In this document: piece by piece, positions 33,665-44,130 of the stretch
Numbering within the stretch: position 1 is the stretch's first letter
Layout: each line of letters opens with the position of its first letter
Origin: Thiodiazotropha sp040506775
GTDB taxonomy: Bacteria; Pseudomonadota; Gammaproteobacteria; Chromatiales; Chromatiaceae
Length of the DNA: 64,000 nt
Direction: 5' to 3'
Assembly (NCBI GenBank): GCA_040506775.1
Contig: JBEVWC010000008.1
Coordinates: 1 to 64,000, forward strand
The notes under the pieces: generated by a model
The model's database searches: none
Seen by the model: only the letters and a program-made list of their open reading frames with translations
What the model was told of the DNA's origin: nothing
Made by a program: the position numbers and the translations under genes

Positions 33665-35428
33665 ATGGCCGGGAAGATCCCCACACAGTTCATTGACCAG
33701 TTAATCAACCGGGTCGATATTGTCGATATCATCGGCCGGCGCGTGCCATTGAAAAAGGCCGGACGGGATTTCCAGGCCCGCTGCCCCTTCCACGACGAAA
33801 AAACCCCCTCATTCACTGTCAGCCCCAACAAGCAGTTCTATCACTGCTTCGGCTGCGGCGCGCACGGCTCGGCGATCGGCTTCCTCATGGAATACGACAA
33901 CCTGAGTTTCGTTGAGGCAGTCGAGGAGCTGGCTCAGCAGGCCGGCCTCGAGGTCCCCCGTGAAGGGGGCCAAAGCAGCGGTCCGGACCTGCGCCCCCTG
34001 TATGAGTTGATGTCCGCATCCGCGCGCTACTATCAGCAACAACTGAAGGGTCACGAACAAGCCTCCCAGGCCGTGAGCTATCTGAAATCACGGGGAGTCA
34101 GCGGACAGATCGCCGCCACCTATGGCATGGGTTACGCCCCACCCGGATGGGACAATCTCAGCCAGAGCCTCGGTCAGGACTCCAAAACCCGTGAGCTGCT
34201 GCTGAATTGCGGAATGCTCAACGACAGCGAAGGCAGGATCTATGACCGGTTCCGTAACCGCATCATGTTCCCGATCCGCGATCCGCGCGGCCGGATCATC
34301 GGCTTTGGCGGGCGTGTTCTGGGAGATGACAAACCCAAATATCTGAATTCTCCGGAAACGCCCATATTTCATAAGGGCCGTGAACTCTACGGCCTTTACG
34401 AGGCCCGCCAGGCGAACAGCAAGATCCAGCGCCTGCTGGTGGTGGAAGGCTACATGGATGTGGTCGCCCTGGCTCAGCACGGCATTCTCAACGCAGTTGC
34501 AACCCTGGGAACCGCCACCACCCCGGAACACCTGGAGCTGATCTTCCGCACCTGTCCCGAGGTGGTGTTCTGTTTCGATGGCGACCGGGCAGGACGGGAC
34601 GCTGCCTGGAAAGCGCTGGTCACCGGCCTCCCCTCCATGCGTGACGGCCGAGAGGTCCGTTTCCTGTTCCTGCCGGAGGGGGAAGATCCGGATACCCAGG
34701 TGCGCAAGGAGGGTCAGAGCGCCTTTGAGCAACGAATCGAGCAAGCCATCCCCCTGTCAGAGTTTCTGTTCCAGCAGCTTACCGCTCAGGTTCATATGGA
34801 TAGCATCGACGGACGCGCCAAACTCGCCGAACTCGCCCGCCCGCACCTGGAGAGGCTGCCCAAGGGTGTGTTTCGGGAAATGATGTTCCAGCGCCTAGAG
34901 GAACTGGTCGGCCTGAAAGGCCGCCATCTCGATACCCAGGCCAGCCGGTCGCAGCCGGTAAAATCACAACCGGGCAACGCCACTCAGCAGCACCCGACCG
35001 CCACCCCGGTCCGCTCGGCCATTGTACTTCTGCTTGACCACCCCCATATCTTCGAAGTGGCGTGGGAAGTACCGCAAGACTGGCGGGAGTGGGACAATCC
35101 GGGGATTCGGATTCTCAAACATCTACTTGAAATAATCCAACGCCAACCTACGCTTAACAAGGCTGCACTGATGGAACGGCTGCGGGATACCGATTACTAC
35201 ATCCACCTGGACAAGTTGACTCAGGCGAATTATCAGTTCGACCTCCCGGGGATGGATCACAAGAGCGAATTTCGTGATGCATTGCTCAGATTGAATGAAC
35301 AGTTCCACAAACAGACCCGCCCTCAAACCGGGAATCTCCGCCCAAGCGAACTGTCTGAAGAGCTGCGAAACGAAATAAAACGCCGATATCCAGGAAAGTT
35401 AGGACAGGATGAAAAACCAGATTCTTAA
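33665..35428 (+). CDS. dnaG: DNA primase
   Basis: Replicative primase of 587 residues. N-terminal CHC2 zinc finger (CPFHDEKTPSFTVSP, then HCFGCGAHG), catalytic TOPRIM core (VVEGYMDVVALAQHG; VFCFDGDRAGRDAAW) and a C-terminal helicase-binding region from about residue 440 (SAIVLLLDHPHIFEVAWEVP). A Gln/Pro/Ser/Thr-rich linker near residues 425-440 separates core and tail. Length is normal for gammaproteobacteria. Upstream of rpoD as expected. Confidence 0.97.
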   Translation: MAGKIPTQFIDQLINRVDIVDIIGRRVPLKKAGRDFQARCPFHDEKTPSFTVSPNKQFYHCFGCGAHGSAIGFLMEYDNLSFVEAVEELAQQAGLEVPREGGQSSGPDLRPLYELMSASARYYQQQLKGHEQASQAVSYLKSRGVSGQIAATYGMGYAPPGWDNLSQSLGQDSKTRELLLNCGMLNDSEGRIYDRFRNRIMFPIRDPRGRIIGFGGRVLGDDKPKYLNSPETPIFHKGRELYGLYEARQANSKIQRLLVVEGYMDVVALAQHGILNAVATLGTATTPEHLELIFRTCPEVVFCFDGDRAGRDAAWKALVTGLPSMRDGREVRFLFLPEGEDPDTQVRKEGQSAFEQRIEQAIPLSEFLFQQLTAQVHMDSIDGRAKLAELARPHLERLPKGVFREMMFQRLEELVGLKGRHLDTQASRSQPVKSQPGNATQQHPTATPVRSAIVLLLDHPHIFEVAWEVPQDWREWDNPGIRILKHLLEIIQRQPTLNKAALMERLRDTDYYIHLDKLTQANYQFDLPGMDHKSEFRDALLRLNEQFHKQTRPQTGNLRPSELSEELRNEIKRRYPGKLGQDEKPDS

Positions 35429-35472
35429 GAAACCCACCTATTGCGGTATCTTAGTGCATCTATGTGAAAATG

Positions 35473-35481
35473 TGCTAATAT
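35473..35481 (+). promoter_or_regulatory. Extended -10 promoter upstream of rpoD
   Basis: TGC followed by TAATAT (35476-35481) forms an extended -10 box. No good -35 is seen at 16-18 bp. It lies within the 102-bp dnaG-rpoD gap, giving rpoD a possible own transcript in addition to readthrough from rpsU. Confidence 0.4.
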
Positions 35482-35530
35482 GGTGAGTTCAGTCTCAGCA
35501 TTGTAACCTCGTCTGATCACAAGGTAAAAG

Positions 35531-37402
<1,872 letters not shown>

Positions 37403-37408
37403 ACACGC

Positions 37409-37450
37409 ACTCGGCAGCCACTCCGGATCCTGTACCCGGAACTGCCGAGT
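37409..37450. repeat. Hairpin between rpoD and tRNA-Ile2
   Basis: Outer arms ACTCGGCAG (37409-37417) and CTGCCGAGT (37442-37450) pair over 9 bp, with an inner TCCGG/CCGGA pairing. It lies just after the rpoD stop. No T-run follows, so it may terminate weakly or mark an RNA-processing point ahead of the tRNA. Confidence 0.5.
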
Positions 37451-37473
37451 CTGTTAAAATCCCGCCCGTTTTC

Positions 37474-37550
<77 letters not shown>

Positions 37551-37677
37551 ACTCCCCGCACGAACAAAACACGCCTTGCCGAATCGGCAAATTTGTTTGC
37601 CAGGTCCCGCCTTGCGATGGCAGTTGAATGAGGATTACTCTACAATTGTTGAACGGCGTTCATCGCCCGGATCATTC

Positions 37678-39099
37678 ATGTCTCAGTCTAGGTCGCTGCT
37701 GTTGAGTCTTCTCTCCACTAAAGCACTGGGAAAGCGTTTCCTCCCAGCTTTGTACGGCGTTATTTTCTTTCTCGTACTCTTCTCACTGACCGAGATAATC
37801 GTTTACCTCCTCGGTGCCAAGGACCTGGAACGCGAGCGCTCTGATGTCATGGACAAGATTTCGACCCTACGAGCCCGACTTGAGGGCCAGATCAACTCCA
37901 CTCTTCATCTCACCCGCGGTCTGATTGCCTATGTCGCAACCCATCCCGAGGTCAATGAAACCGATTTCTCCCAACTTGTCAGCGAGATCCTGTTTCAGGA
38001 GCGAAACATACGGAACATCGGACTGGCGCGGGACAACATCATCACACATATTTATCCGCTAGCAGGTAACGAATCGGCCCTGGGGTTGGACTACAAGCAC
38101 AATCCAGAGCAGTGGCCTGCCGTGCTACGCGCCATGGAGGCTCGTGGCACGATCGTCGCCGGACCGGTAAAACTGATTCAGGGTGGCTCCGCTTTCATCG
38201 CCCGGACACCCATTTACACCCGTAAGGGTGTCAGTGGAATATTGCAGAACCACAAACCAGAATATTGGGGCCTGGCATCTATCGTGATCGATATACCCAG
38301 CCTGTTCCAGGCAGCAGGTATTGCGCAAGTGGTTGATGGACTTCGTTTATCCATAAGAGGCAAAGACGGCCTGGGCGAGCATGGCGACATGATTTTCGGT
38401 GACTCAGAATTATTTGAGCAGAACCCTATTGTCCAATCCATCGTGCTACCTAATGGATATTGGCAGATCGCAGCAATACCGGTGCTTGGTTGGGGCTCTG
38501 AGCACAGTATGATCTGGCCTGTCAGGGCTGCAGGATGGCTGGTTGCTCTACTGGTGAGCCTGCTTATTGCTGCCCTGGTCGAGACCCGGTCCATCAATAT
38601 GGAGCTTGCTTTGCATGACCCGCTGACCGGACTACCCAATCGACGTCTTATGGAAGACCGATTGCAGCAACTCCTGGTTCACCGCAAGCGCAGCCTCACC
38701 GGATTTGGCCTGATCTATATCGACCTGGATGGATTCAAGAACATCAACGATACCCATGGTCACCGTACAGGTGATCGGTTGTTACAGATTGCAGCCACGC
38801 GCATGCAGTCAAGCGTTCGGGCCTCGGATACAGTTTGTCGCAGTGGCGGTGACGAATTCATAATCCTGGTCAACGATGTAAAAACACGCACGGATCTTGA
38901 AACTGTTGAACAGCAGGTTATCAACAAATTGGTGGGCAATACCCTGGTGGATAAGCAAACCATTGATCTCAGAGCCAGCTCGGGTATTGCCTTCTATCCG
39001 GAAGATGGGGACACCATCGATAATCTCCTCAAAACCGGTGACCGAAACATGTACTCGAACAAACGCAAAGCGAATATCTATTCAATCAAATCCGTTTAG
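37678..39099 (+). CDS. CHASE-domain diguanylate cyclase
   Basis: Membrane c-di-GMP synthase of 473 residues. The start ATG 37678 precedes the first span (about 24-46); an upstream TTG extension looks non-coding. A periplasmic CHASE-like sensor spans about residues 65-280 (LHLTRGLIAYVATHPEVNET; IRNIGLARDNIITHIYPLAG), then a second span at about 283-301 and a GGDEF domain. The active-site motif SGGDEF is intact at about 390-394. An inhibitory I-site RASD lies exactly five residues before it, so product feedback is expected. No EAL domain. The ligand sensed is unknown. It converges with the MscS-type gene. Confidence 0.93.
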   Translation: MSQSRSLLLSLLSTKALGKRFLPALYGVIFFLVLFSLTEIIVYLLGAKDLERERSDVMDKISTLRARLEGQINSTLHLTRGLIAYVATHPEVNETDFSQLVSEILFQERNIRNIGLARDNIITHIYPLAGNESALGLDYKHNPEQWPAVLRAMEARGTIVAGPVKLIQGGSAFIARTPIYTRKGVSGILQNHKPEYWGLASIVIDIPSLFQAAGIAQVVDGLRLSIRGKDGLGEHGDMIFGDSELFEQNPIVQSIVLPNGYWQIAAIPVLGWGSEHSMIWPVRAAGWLVALLVSLLIAALVETRSINMELALHDPLTGLPNRRLMEDRLQQLLVHRKRSLTGFGLIYIDLDGFKNINDTHGHRTGDRLLQIAATRMQSSVRASDTVCRSGGDEFIILVNDVKTRTDLETVEQQVINKLVGNTLVDKQTIDLRASSGIAFYPEDGDTIDNLLKTGDRNMYSNKRKANIYSIKSV

Positions 39100-39176
39100 T
39101 TCATTCATCATTACCCGTTTTGTTTTACGCTCTTAACTTGATCGCCAAGTCTTACGATCGCTTTGAATGTACACGA

Positions 39177-40862
39177 CTAGTCATTGTCCAACCCACCGCT
39201 CAATGTAATCTGAGGAAATGGAATTTCCCAATCATTCGCGCTACAGGCTTCTACACACCAACGCTGAATTGCTCGTCGCAAACGGTTATACAGGTCGCCC
39301 AAATCGCCACTGAAATCAGCTATCACGCAGATATCGAGTGATGAATTATTTGCAGCTGCAAACTCCACTCTCAAGTTCAACAGCTGATCTCCATATCCTT
39401 CATCCTTCACTCGACCACGAATATACTCCTGCAATAACTCAGGAATCGCTACTGTGCTTTCACGTTGATGTTTGTAGCTGATTCCAATCACCTCCTTGAG
39501 ACGGAAATTCGTCGAAAGATTACGTGGCGATGCCGAAAGAAAATCAGCAGTTTGATAGGTCACTTGAGCACCGCCTCGTTCAACCAGCTGGACCAGTTCC
39601 TGGGAAATGCCAATGACCTTCCCTCTCACACCATCACTCAGCAATACCCAGTCATCCCGCTTGCACGGAAACCAGGGTTCCTCATTGCGACACGGACGTG
39701 ACTTCAGATCCACAAGCAGGTCCAGAGGTACCCTTTGACGGATATTAGCCGTCGGATTTGCAAGCGTACTGTAAACATTGATCTGTTCCACCATCCAGGG
39801 AACCCCATCGAGACTGATGCGCTCGCCTTCTCGCACCGAGCCTATATTGAGAAACAGTTGAATCTGGCTCCAATATCTTGGTAGGGCTTGACGCAGCGTC
39901 CAGGCCAGTCCAAATAACAGCAAAATGCTCAGACTGAACAGGACCCAGTCCTCTACCAGGTAAAAAACGATCATCGGTCCGAGAATGACAAGAAATACGG
40001 TTACGATTCTATGCACCAATTCCAGAAGCCTGATCTTGAAGCTGCGATGCTTATGCTGAAAGCCGGGTAAATAGCGCTGCATCGCGCGATAAGTGAAACG
40101 CGACAGCAGCATGATGACGACGACAGCCATGACCGCTTCAAAAAGGTATAAACCCCGTTTCTGAAAAAAAGACTTGAGATAGCTCTGAGAGGCTTCCGTC
40201 AGCGATGCCTCGGAAGCCAGCAACTCATCCAATTGAAACTGCGATGATTGTAGTTCGCTTTGCATGAAAGCTCGGTTCTTTTCGAGATTATTGGCCATCA
40301 AACCCAGGGAAACCTTCAGCTTTTCATTCTGTGCCTGTTCCTTGAGCCGGCTCACATTCGATAATGCGGATTCGATAACAGAGAGCCTCTCTGTATAAAA
40401 TGCGATTTTCTCCCTGAGTTCTGATTTCTTGCGAATCTTCGAGGTCATATCCTTCATCTCGTCGATTGCAGGCTTCAAAAGGGCAAACAATTCTTCCTGT
40501 ATATCGAACTTTTCCTCTTTTTCATTTCGCAGAAGGCTGATATCAACACCCGCAGATAGATTCTCAATATTTCGGCTGGTAGCCTTTAAATTTTCCTGAA
40601 GATCTTTCAGTTCACCTTGTAGAGTCTGCTTCTGTGCGTCTGTATGAGCACCTGATATCTGTTTGTTGATGGAATCGATATCGTTGCGCAGATTGTCCTG
40701 GAGCGTGACGAGATTTGTCAGAGTCTCAAGGACACTTTTACCCTTTTCCGCGGGTGCATCGACATTCTCGTCAGCCTGCAGATCCAATGGATTTCCGGAT
40801 AAGATTCCGATCAATGCCATAAAAACAATGTGAATGATCTGTAGATTCCCTAAAACTCTCAT
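39177..40862 (-). CDS. MscS-family mechanosensitive channel with long coiled-coil N-terminus
   Basis: Protein of 561 residues with a signal-like N-terminus, then about 200 residues of periplasmic coiled coil (IDSINKQISGAHTDAQKQTL; ELKDLQENLKATSRNIENLS), three membrane spans at about 237-258, 282-303 and 306-324, and a cytoplasmic beta/alpha-beta domain like MscS (GSVREGERISLDGVPWMVEQ; GYGDQLLNLRVEFAAANNSS). The layout resembles a reduced MscK/YnaI type. The usual Gly/Ala-rich pore helix is not sharply visible, so gating or ion-conducting ability is uncertain. It stands alone on the minus strand, convergent with the diguanylate cyclase. Confidence 0.82.
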   Translation of the reverse strand: MRVLGNLQIIHIVFMALIGILSGNPLDLQADENVDAPAEKGKSVLETLTNLVTLQDNLRNDIDSINKQISGAHTDAQKQTLQGELKDLQENLKATSRNIENLSAGVDISLLRNEKEEKFDIQEELFALLKPAIDEMKDMTSKIRKKSELREKIAFYTERLSVIESALSNVSRLKEQAQNEKLKVSLGLMANNLEKNRAFMQSELQSSQFQLDELLASEASLTEASQSYLKSFFQKRGLYLFEAVMAVVVIMLLSRFTYRAMQRYLPGFQHKHRSFKIRLLELVHRIVTVFLVILGPMIVFYLVEDWVLFSLSILLLFGLAWTLRQALPRYWSQIQLFLNIGSVREGERISLDGVPWMVEQINVYSTLANPTANIRQRVPLDLLVDLKSRPCRNEEPWFPCKRDDWVLLSDGVRGKVIGISQELVQLVERGGAQVTYQTADFLSASPRNLSTNFRLKEVIGISYKHQRESTVAIPELLQEYIRGRVKDEGYGDQLLNLRVEFAAANNSSLDICVIADFSGDLGDLYNRLRRAIQRWCVEACSANDWEIPFPQITLSGGLDND

Positions 40863-41456
40863 ATTTTATGCTCTGATTGTTGATGTACCCATTGGACTGC
40901 GGCAAACCCAGCACATAGTAATAATAATCCCAAAAGCAAAATCACTGCCTTACTTATTGCTGAATATCTGGTTTATATATCCGAATGAGATTCCTGAATC
41001 TGACTGAGTGAAAAATGCAGCCAGACAGGATAGATCCAAATATTTATAGATATCCTACCGGGATAACTGCACCCAGGATCCTTTATCACCTACTAACCAC
41101 GCGGACTTCCTGAACGCTACTCAATTTCCATATCAACACCAGATTCAAATTTTGACGTACAATTCCACTGACCAGGGATAAGGAACAACACATGCCCTGA
41201 CGACCTCCCTAGAGCAGCATGATGGAACCATGAGCATTGATCAGATCACAAACCACCTGTCCTTTTCCTACTGTTTTTATTCACATTTTTTCCAATTATC
41301 ATGATTGACTGGATGTTGATTTCCGATATATATCAATGTCATGGCGCTACGTCTGTAATGTGCCTCGTGTGTACATCTGGAACTTCAGATTGCTGACGTT
41401 AGAGTTTTCCGGCCGTACATCATTAAAGCGGACACGCCTACAACGGATTCCCCGAT
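40863..41456. other. Intergenic region with promoter of the TonB receptor operon
   Basis: This 594-bp AT-rich gap lies between the divergent MscS-type gene and the TonB receptor gene. I see one good plus-strand promoter near its end (41305-41332). The rest, including runs such as AAATATTTATAGATATCC, has no ORF with coding character and no clear RNA structure. Its length suggests multiple regulator sites, none of which I can name. Confidence 0.5.
41305..41332 (+). promoter_or_regulatory. Sigma-70 promoter of TonB receptor/YfiR/kinase operon
   Basis: TTGACT (41305-41310), spacer of 16 bp, TATATA (41327-41332). The leader to ATG 41457 would be about 118 nt. Confidence 0.5.
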
Positions 41457-43538
41457 ATGCTGAACTATGCATCTAAGACGTTAATTTTCTTCGTAATATC
41501 GCTTATTTCGTCAAACACATGCGCCTATCAGGATGATCAGCTCGACGAATACCTTTCAATGACGATCGAGCAGTTGATGGAATTGGAAGTGACCATTTCC
41601 ACTAATACCAAGCAAAGATTAAAACAGGCTCCGGCTACCGTAACCGTACTGACTGCCAATGACTTTAAAGCAACCGGTTCAACAAACCTGGTGGAACTGC
41701 TGGAGAGTGTTCCCGGGTTACATATTAGAATGAATCAATTCGGTTATCGTCCGCTGATTCAATTTCGGGGCGCGAAAGGACAACAAACGCTTCTCATGAT
41801 CAATGGCGAACCCATGCGTGACCTGATGTGGGGATTCGGTATCTATTGGAAAGGCATTCCCGCAAGCAGCATTGAGCGAGTCGAGATCATAAGGGGACCC
41901 GGTTCAGCATTGTTTGGTGCTGATGCCTCCGCAGGTGTAATCAACGTTATTACAAAAACCGCTGCCGGTATCGCATCCAATGAAGCGGGATTGCGTACGG
42001 GCAGCTTTAATACCAATACCGGATGGGTGCAGCTTGGTGATGAGTGGGGTGGCTTTGAATTTGGTTTAACCATGGACGTGTTCAGTACAGATGGCCCCGA
42101 CGTTTATATTGAGGAAGACCATCAATCAAGCTATGACTCTGATGAAGGAACAGACAGTTCCCTGGCACCAGATTATGTAGGGTACGGTTGGAAAAACCGG
42201 GACTTTCACTTTTCAGTTGCACGCCTCGACTGGCAGTTGCTATTGGACTACAACAATCAAAGCGATGTGGAAACCGGTATAACCGGCGCTGGCATCATTG
42301 ACCCAGTAACCAAAGGCAACTCCACCCGCTTTAATATTGCCCTTCGATATGACAATGATGATTTTTCCGATGACTGGGGACTCTATTCTGATCTTAGTTT
42401 CCAGAATTTGAAATACGATTCCGGAAACGGTTTTCAGGAGATCCCGCCCGGTTTTCTTGATTCAAACAGCGACTTTTCTCTGATCAATAAATTTCGTTCT
42501 TCAGAGCGAAGGCTAAGATATGAACTCAGTGCTTTATATAAATCACTTGATCATCATTCACTCAGAGTCGGCGCCGGTTACAGCCGTCAGGACCCCTATG
42601 TAGTGGAGCAATATTCCAACGGTATCTTAGATGATTCCAACAACATCATTCCGATCGAGGATGGTTTTTACGATTTGAGCGATTCTCCCAATGCAATACC
42701 ACCCAAAAAGTTCCGCAATATAAAACACCTCTACATTCAGGATATTGTTCAACTTAGCAATACATGGGAACTTACGGCTGGCATACGCTACGACCACTAT
42801 TCGGATTTCGGAAACTCCTATACACCGCGGGCTGCTCTTGTGTGGAATCCCACCAACAGCCTGACAACCAAACTCCTTTATGGACGTGCTTTCAGACCAC
42901 CATCGTACCGGGAGCTTTATGCCATAACTGCAGATGCGCTACCCAATTCTGATCTTGACCCTGAACGCTCAGAAACCATTGAACTTGCCATGTCATACCT
43001 CATAAGGAGAGATCTCAGTGTAGGTGTCAATCTGTTCAGATACCTACAGAAGGACAACATCAGCAAGGTTCCCATTTCTTCGGACAGCGAAGTCAAGCGA
43101 TATCAAAATGTGGGCGAACATGCCATTACCGGCATTGAAGTGGAAGCGGCGTGGCAACCAGTTCGAACAATCAAGCTGGCAGGTAATTACACTTACCGGG
43201 AACAAGAGGAAAGCCCATATCGAGCCGTTGATGAACCGGACCAGGATGCTTATCTCAGATTCGACTGGTCCGTGAACAATAACTGGCAATGGAACTTACA
43301 ATCAAACTGGATTGGATCTAGAACGCGAACAGAATCGGACCATCGCCAAGACCCTGACAACTACACGATATCGGACACCACAATTCGCTACCTTGGACTA
43401 AATAATCTGGAATTCTGTTTATCCGTTCGAAACATTTTCGATACCGAGGCTTACGAATACACATCGGAATTTTTACCAGGCGACTTGCCACTACCTGGCC
43501 GAAACCTGTATGCAGAAATCCGCTATTCACCCAGGTAA
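41457..43538 (+). CDS. TonB-dependent outer-membrane receptor
   Basis: Outer-membrane receptor of 693 residues with a signal peptide ending near SNTCA. The plug domain includes APATVTVLTANDFKATGSTN, GLHIRMNQFGYRPLIQFRGA and IERVEIIRGPGSALFGADAS. The 22-strand barrel occupies the rest, with typical aromatic girdle strands (GWVQLGDEWGGFEFGLTMDV). The C-terminus YAEIRYSPR lacks the usual terminal Phe. Gene order (receptor, YfiR-like, hybrid kinase with a 34-bp gap and then an ATGA overlap) suggests a signalling rather than a pure uptake role. The ligand is unknown. Confidence 0.92.
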   Translation: MLNYASKTLIFFVISLISSNTCAYQDDQLDEYLSMTIEQLMELEVTISTNTKQRLKQAPATVTVLTANDFKATGSTNLVELLESVPGLHIRMNQFGYRPLIQFRGAKGQQTLLMINGEPMRDLMWGFGIYWKGIPASSIERVEIIRGPGSALFGADASAGVINVITKTAAGIASNEAGLRTGSFNTNTGWVQLGDEWGGFEFGLTMDVFSTDGPDVYIEEDHQSSYDSDEGTDSSLAPDYVGYGWKNRDFHFSVARLDWQLLLDYNNQSDVETGITGAGIIDPVTKGNSTRFNIALRYDNDDFSDDWGLYSDLSFQNLKYDSGNGFQEIPPGFLDSNSDFSLINKFRSSERRLRYELSALYKSLDHHSLRVGAGYSRQDPYVVEQYSNGILDDSNNIIPIEDGFYDLSDSPNAIPPKKFRNIKHLYIQDIVQLSNTWELTAGIRYDHYSDFGNSYTPRAALVWNPTNSLTTKLLYGRAFRPPSYRELYAITADALPNSDLDPERSETIELAMSYLIRRDLSVGVNLFRYLQKDNISKVPISSDSEVKRYQNVGEHAITGIEVEAAWQPVRTIKLAGNYTYREQEESPYRAVDEPDQDAYLRFDWSVNNNWQWNLQSNWIGSRTRTESDHRQDPDNYTISDTTIRYLGLNNLEFCLSVRNIFDTEAYEYTSEFLPGDLPLPGRNLYAEIRYSPR

Positions 43539-43572
43539 TAACTCTACATATCGCTAAGAAAGAAATCTGACC

Positions 43573-44130
43573 GTGTTGTTACGCTATATATTCACTGTGC
43601 TTTTGATGCTGCATGGATGGAGTTACACTCCAACCATCGTTGCTGACGAGGAGAATACAAACGTCGACCTGGTTAAAGCGGTATTCATCTATAATATTGC
43701 CAAATTTACCCGTTGGCCGGAATCTTCCCTGTCTGATTCTTCCATCAAACTCAATATCTGTGTACTGGGAAAAGATAAAGTCAGTGATTCGCTCACGAGG
43801 CTCAATGGACGCAGTATTCAAGGAAGAACTCTCAATATTCTCTTCAGGAAGGATGGCAATGTAGCACCCGGAGTTTGCCAGGTACTCTACATAGCGGGTA
43901 ATCTGGAGTACGACTCTGGGACACTCCTTACATCACTAACCGACAAACACGTCCTGACAATCAGCGAAATACCCGGTTTCAGCCAACATGGCGGCATGGT
44001 TGAACTAAAACAGAGCGAAGATAAAATTCGACTTATTATCAATCTTAGAGTGACTAAAAAAGCCGGACTGTCAATGAGTGCACGTTTGTTGAACCTCGCC
44101 TCTGTGATCGACCCTGGTGATGGATCATGA
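43573..44130 (+). CDS. YfiR/DUF4154 family periplasmic protein
   Basis: Exported protein of 185 residues, GTG start at 43573. After the signal peptide come the family marks VDLVKAVFIYNIAKFTRWPE, LNICVLGKDKVSDSLTRLNG and ADKH-type VLTISEIPGFSQHGGMVEL, with a C-terminal RLIINLRVTKKAGLSMSARL followed by LLNLA. In Pseudomonas YfiR binds the CHASE8 sensor part of the diguanylate cyclase YfiN and represses it. Here the gene overlaps (ATGA) with a histidine kinase that has a CHASE8-like sensor, so that kinase is its probable partner. Confidence 0.92.
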   Translation: MLLRYIFTVLLMLHGWSYTPTIVADEENTNVDLVKAVFIYNIAKFTRWPESSLSDSSIKLNICVLGKDKVSDSLTRLNGRSIQGRTLNILFRKDGNVAPGVCQVLYIAGNLEYDSGTLLTSLTDKHVLTISEIPGFSQHGGMVELKQSEDKIRLIINLRVTKKAGLSMSARLLNLASVIDPGDGS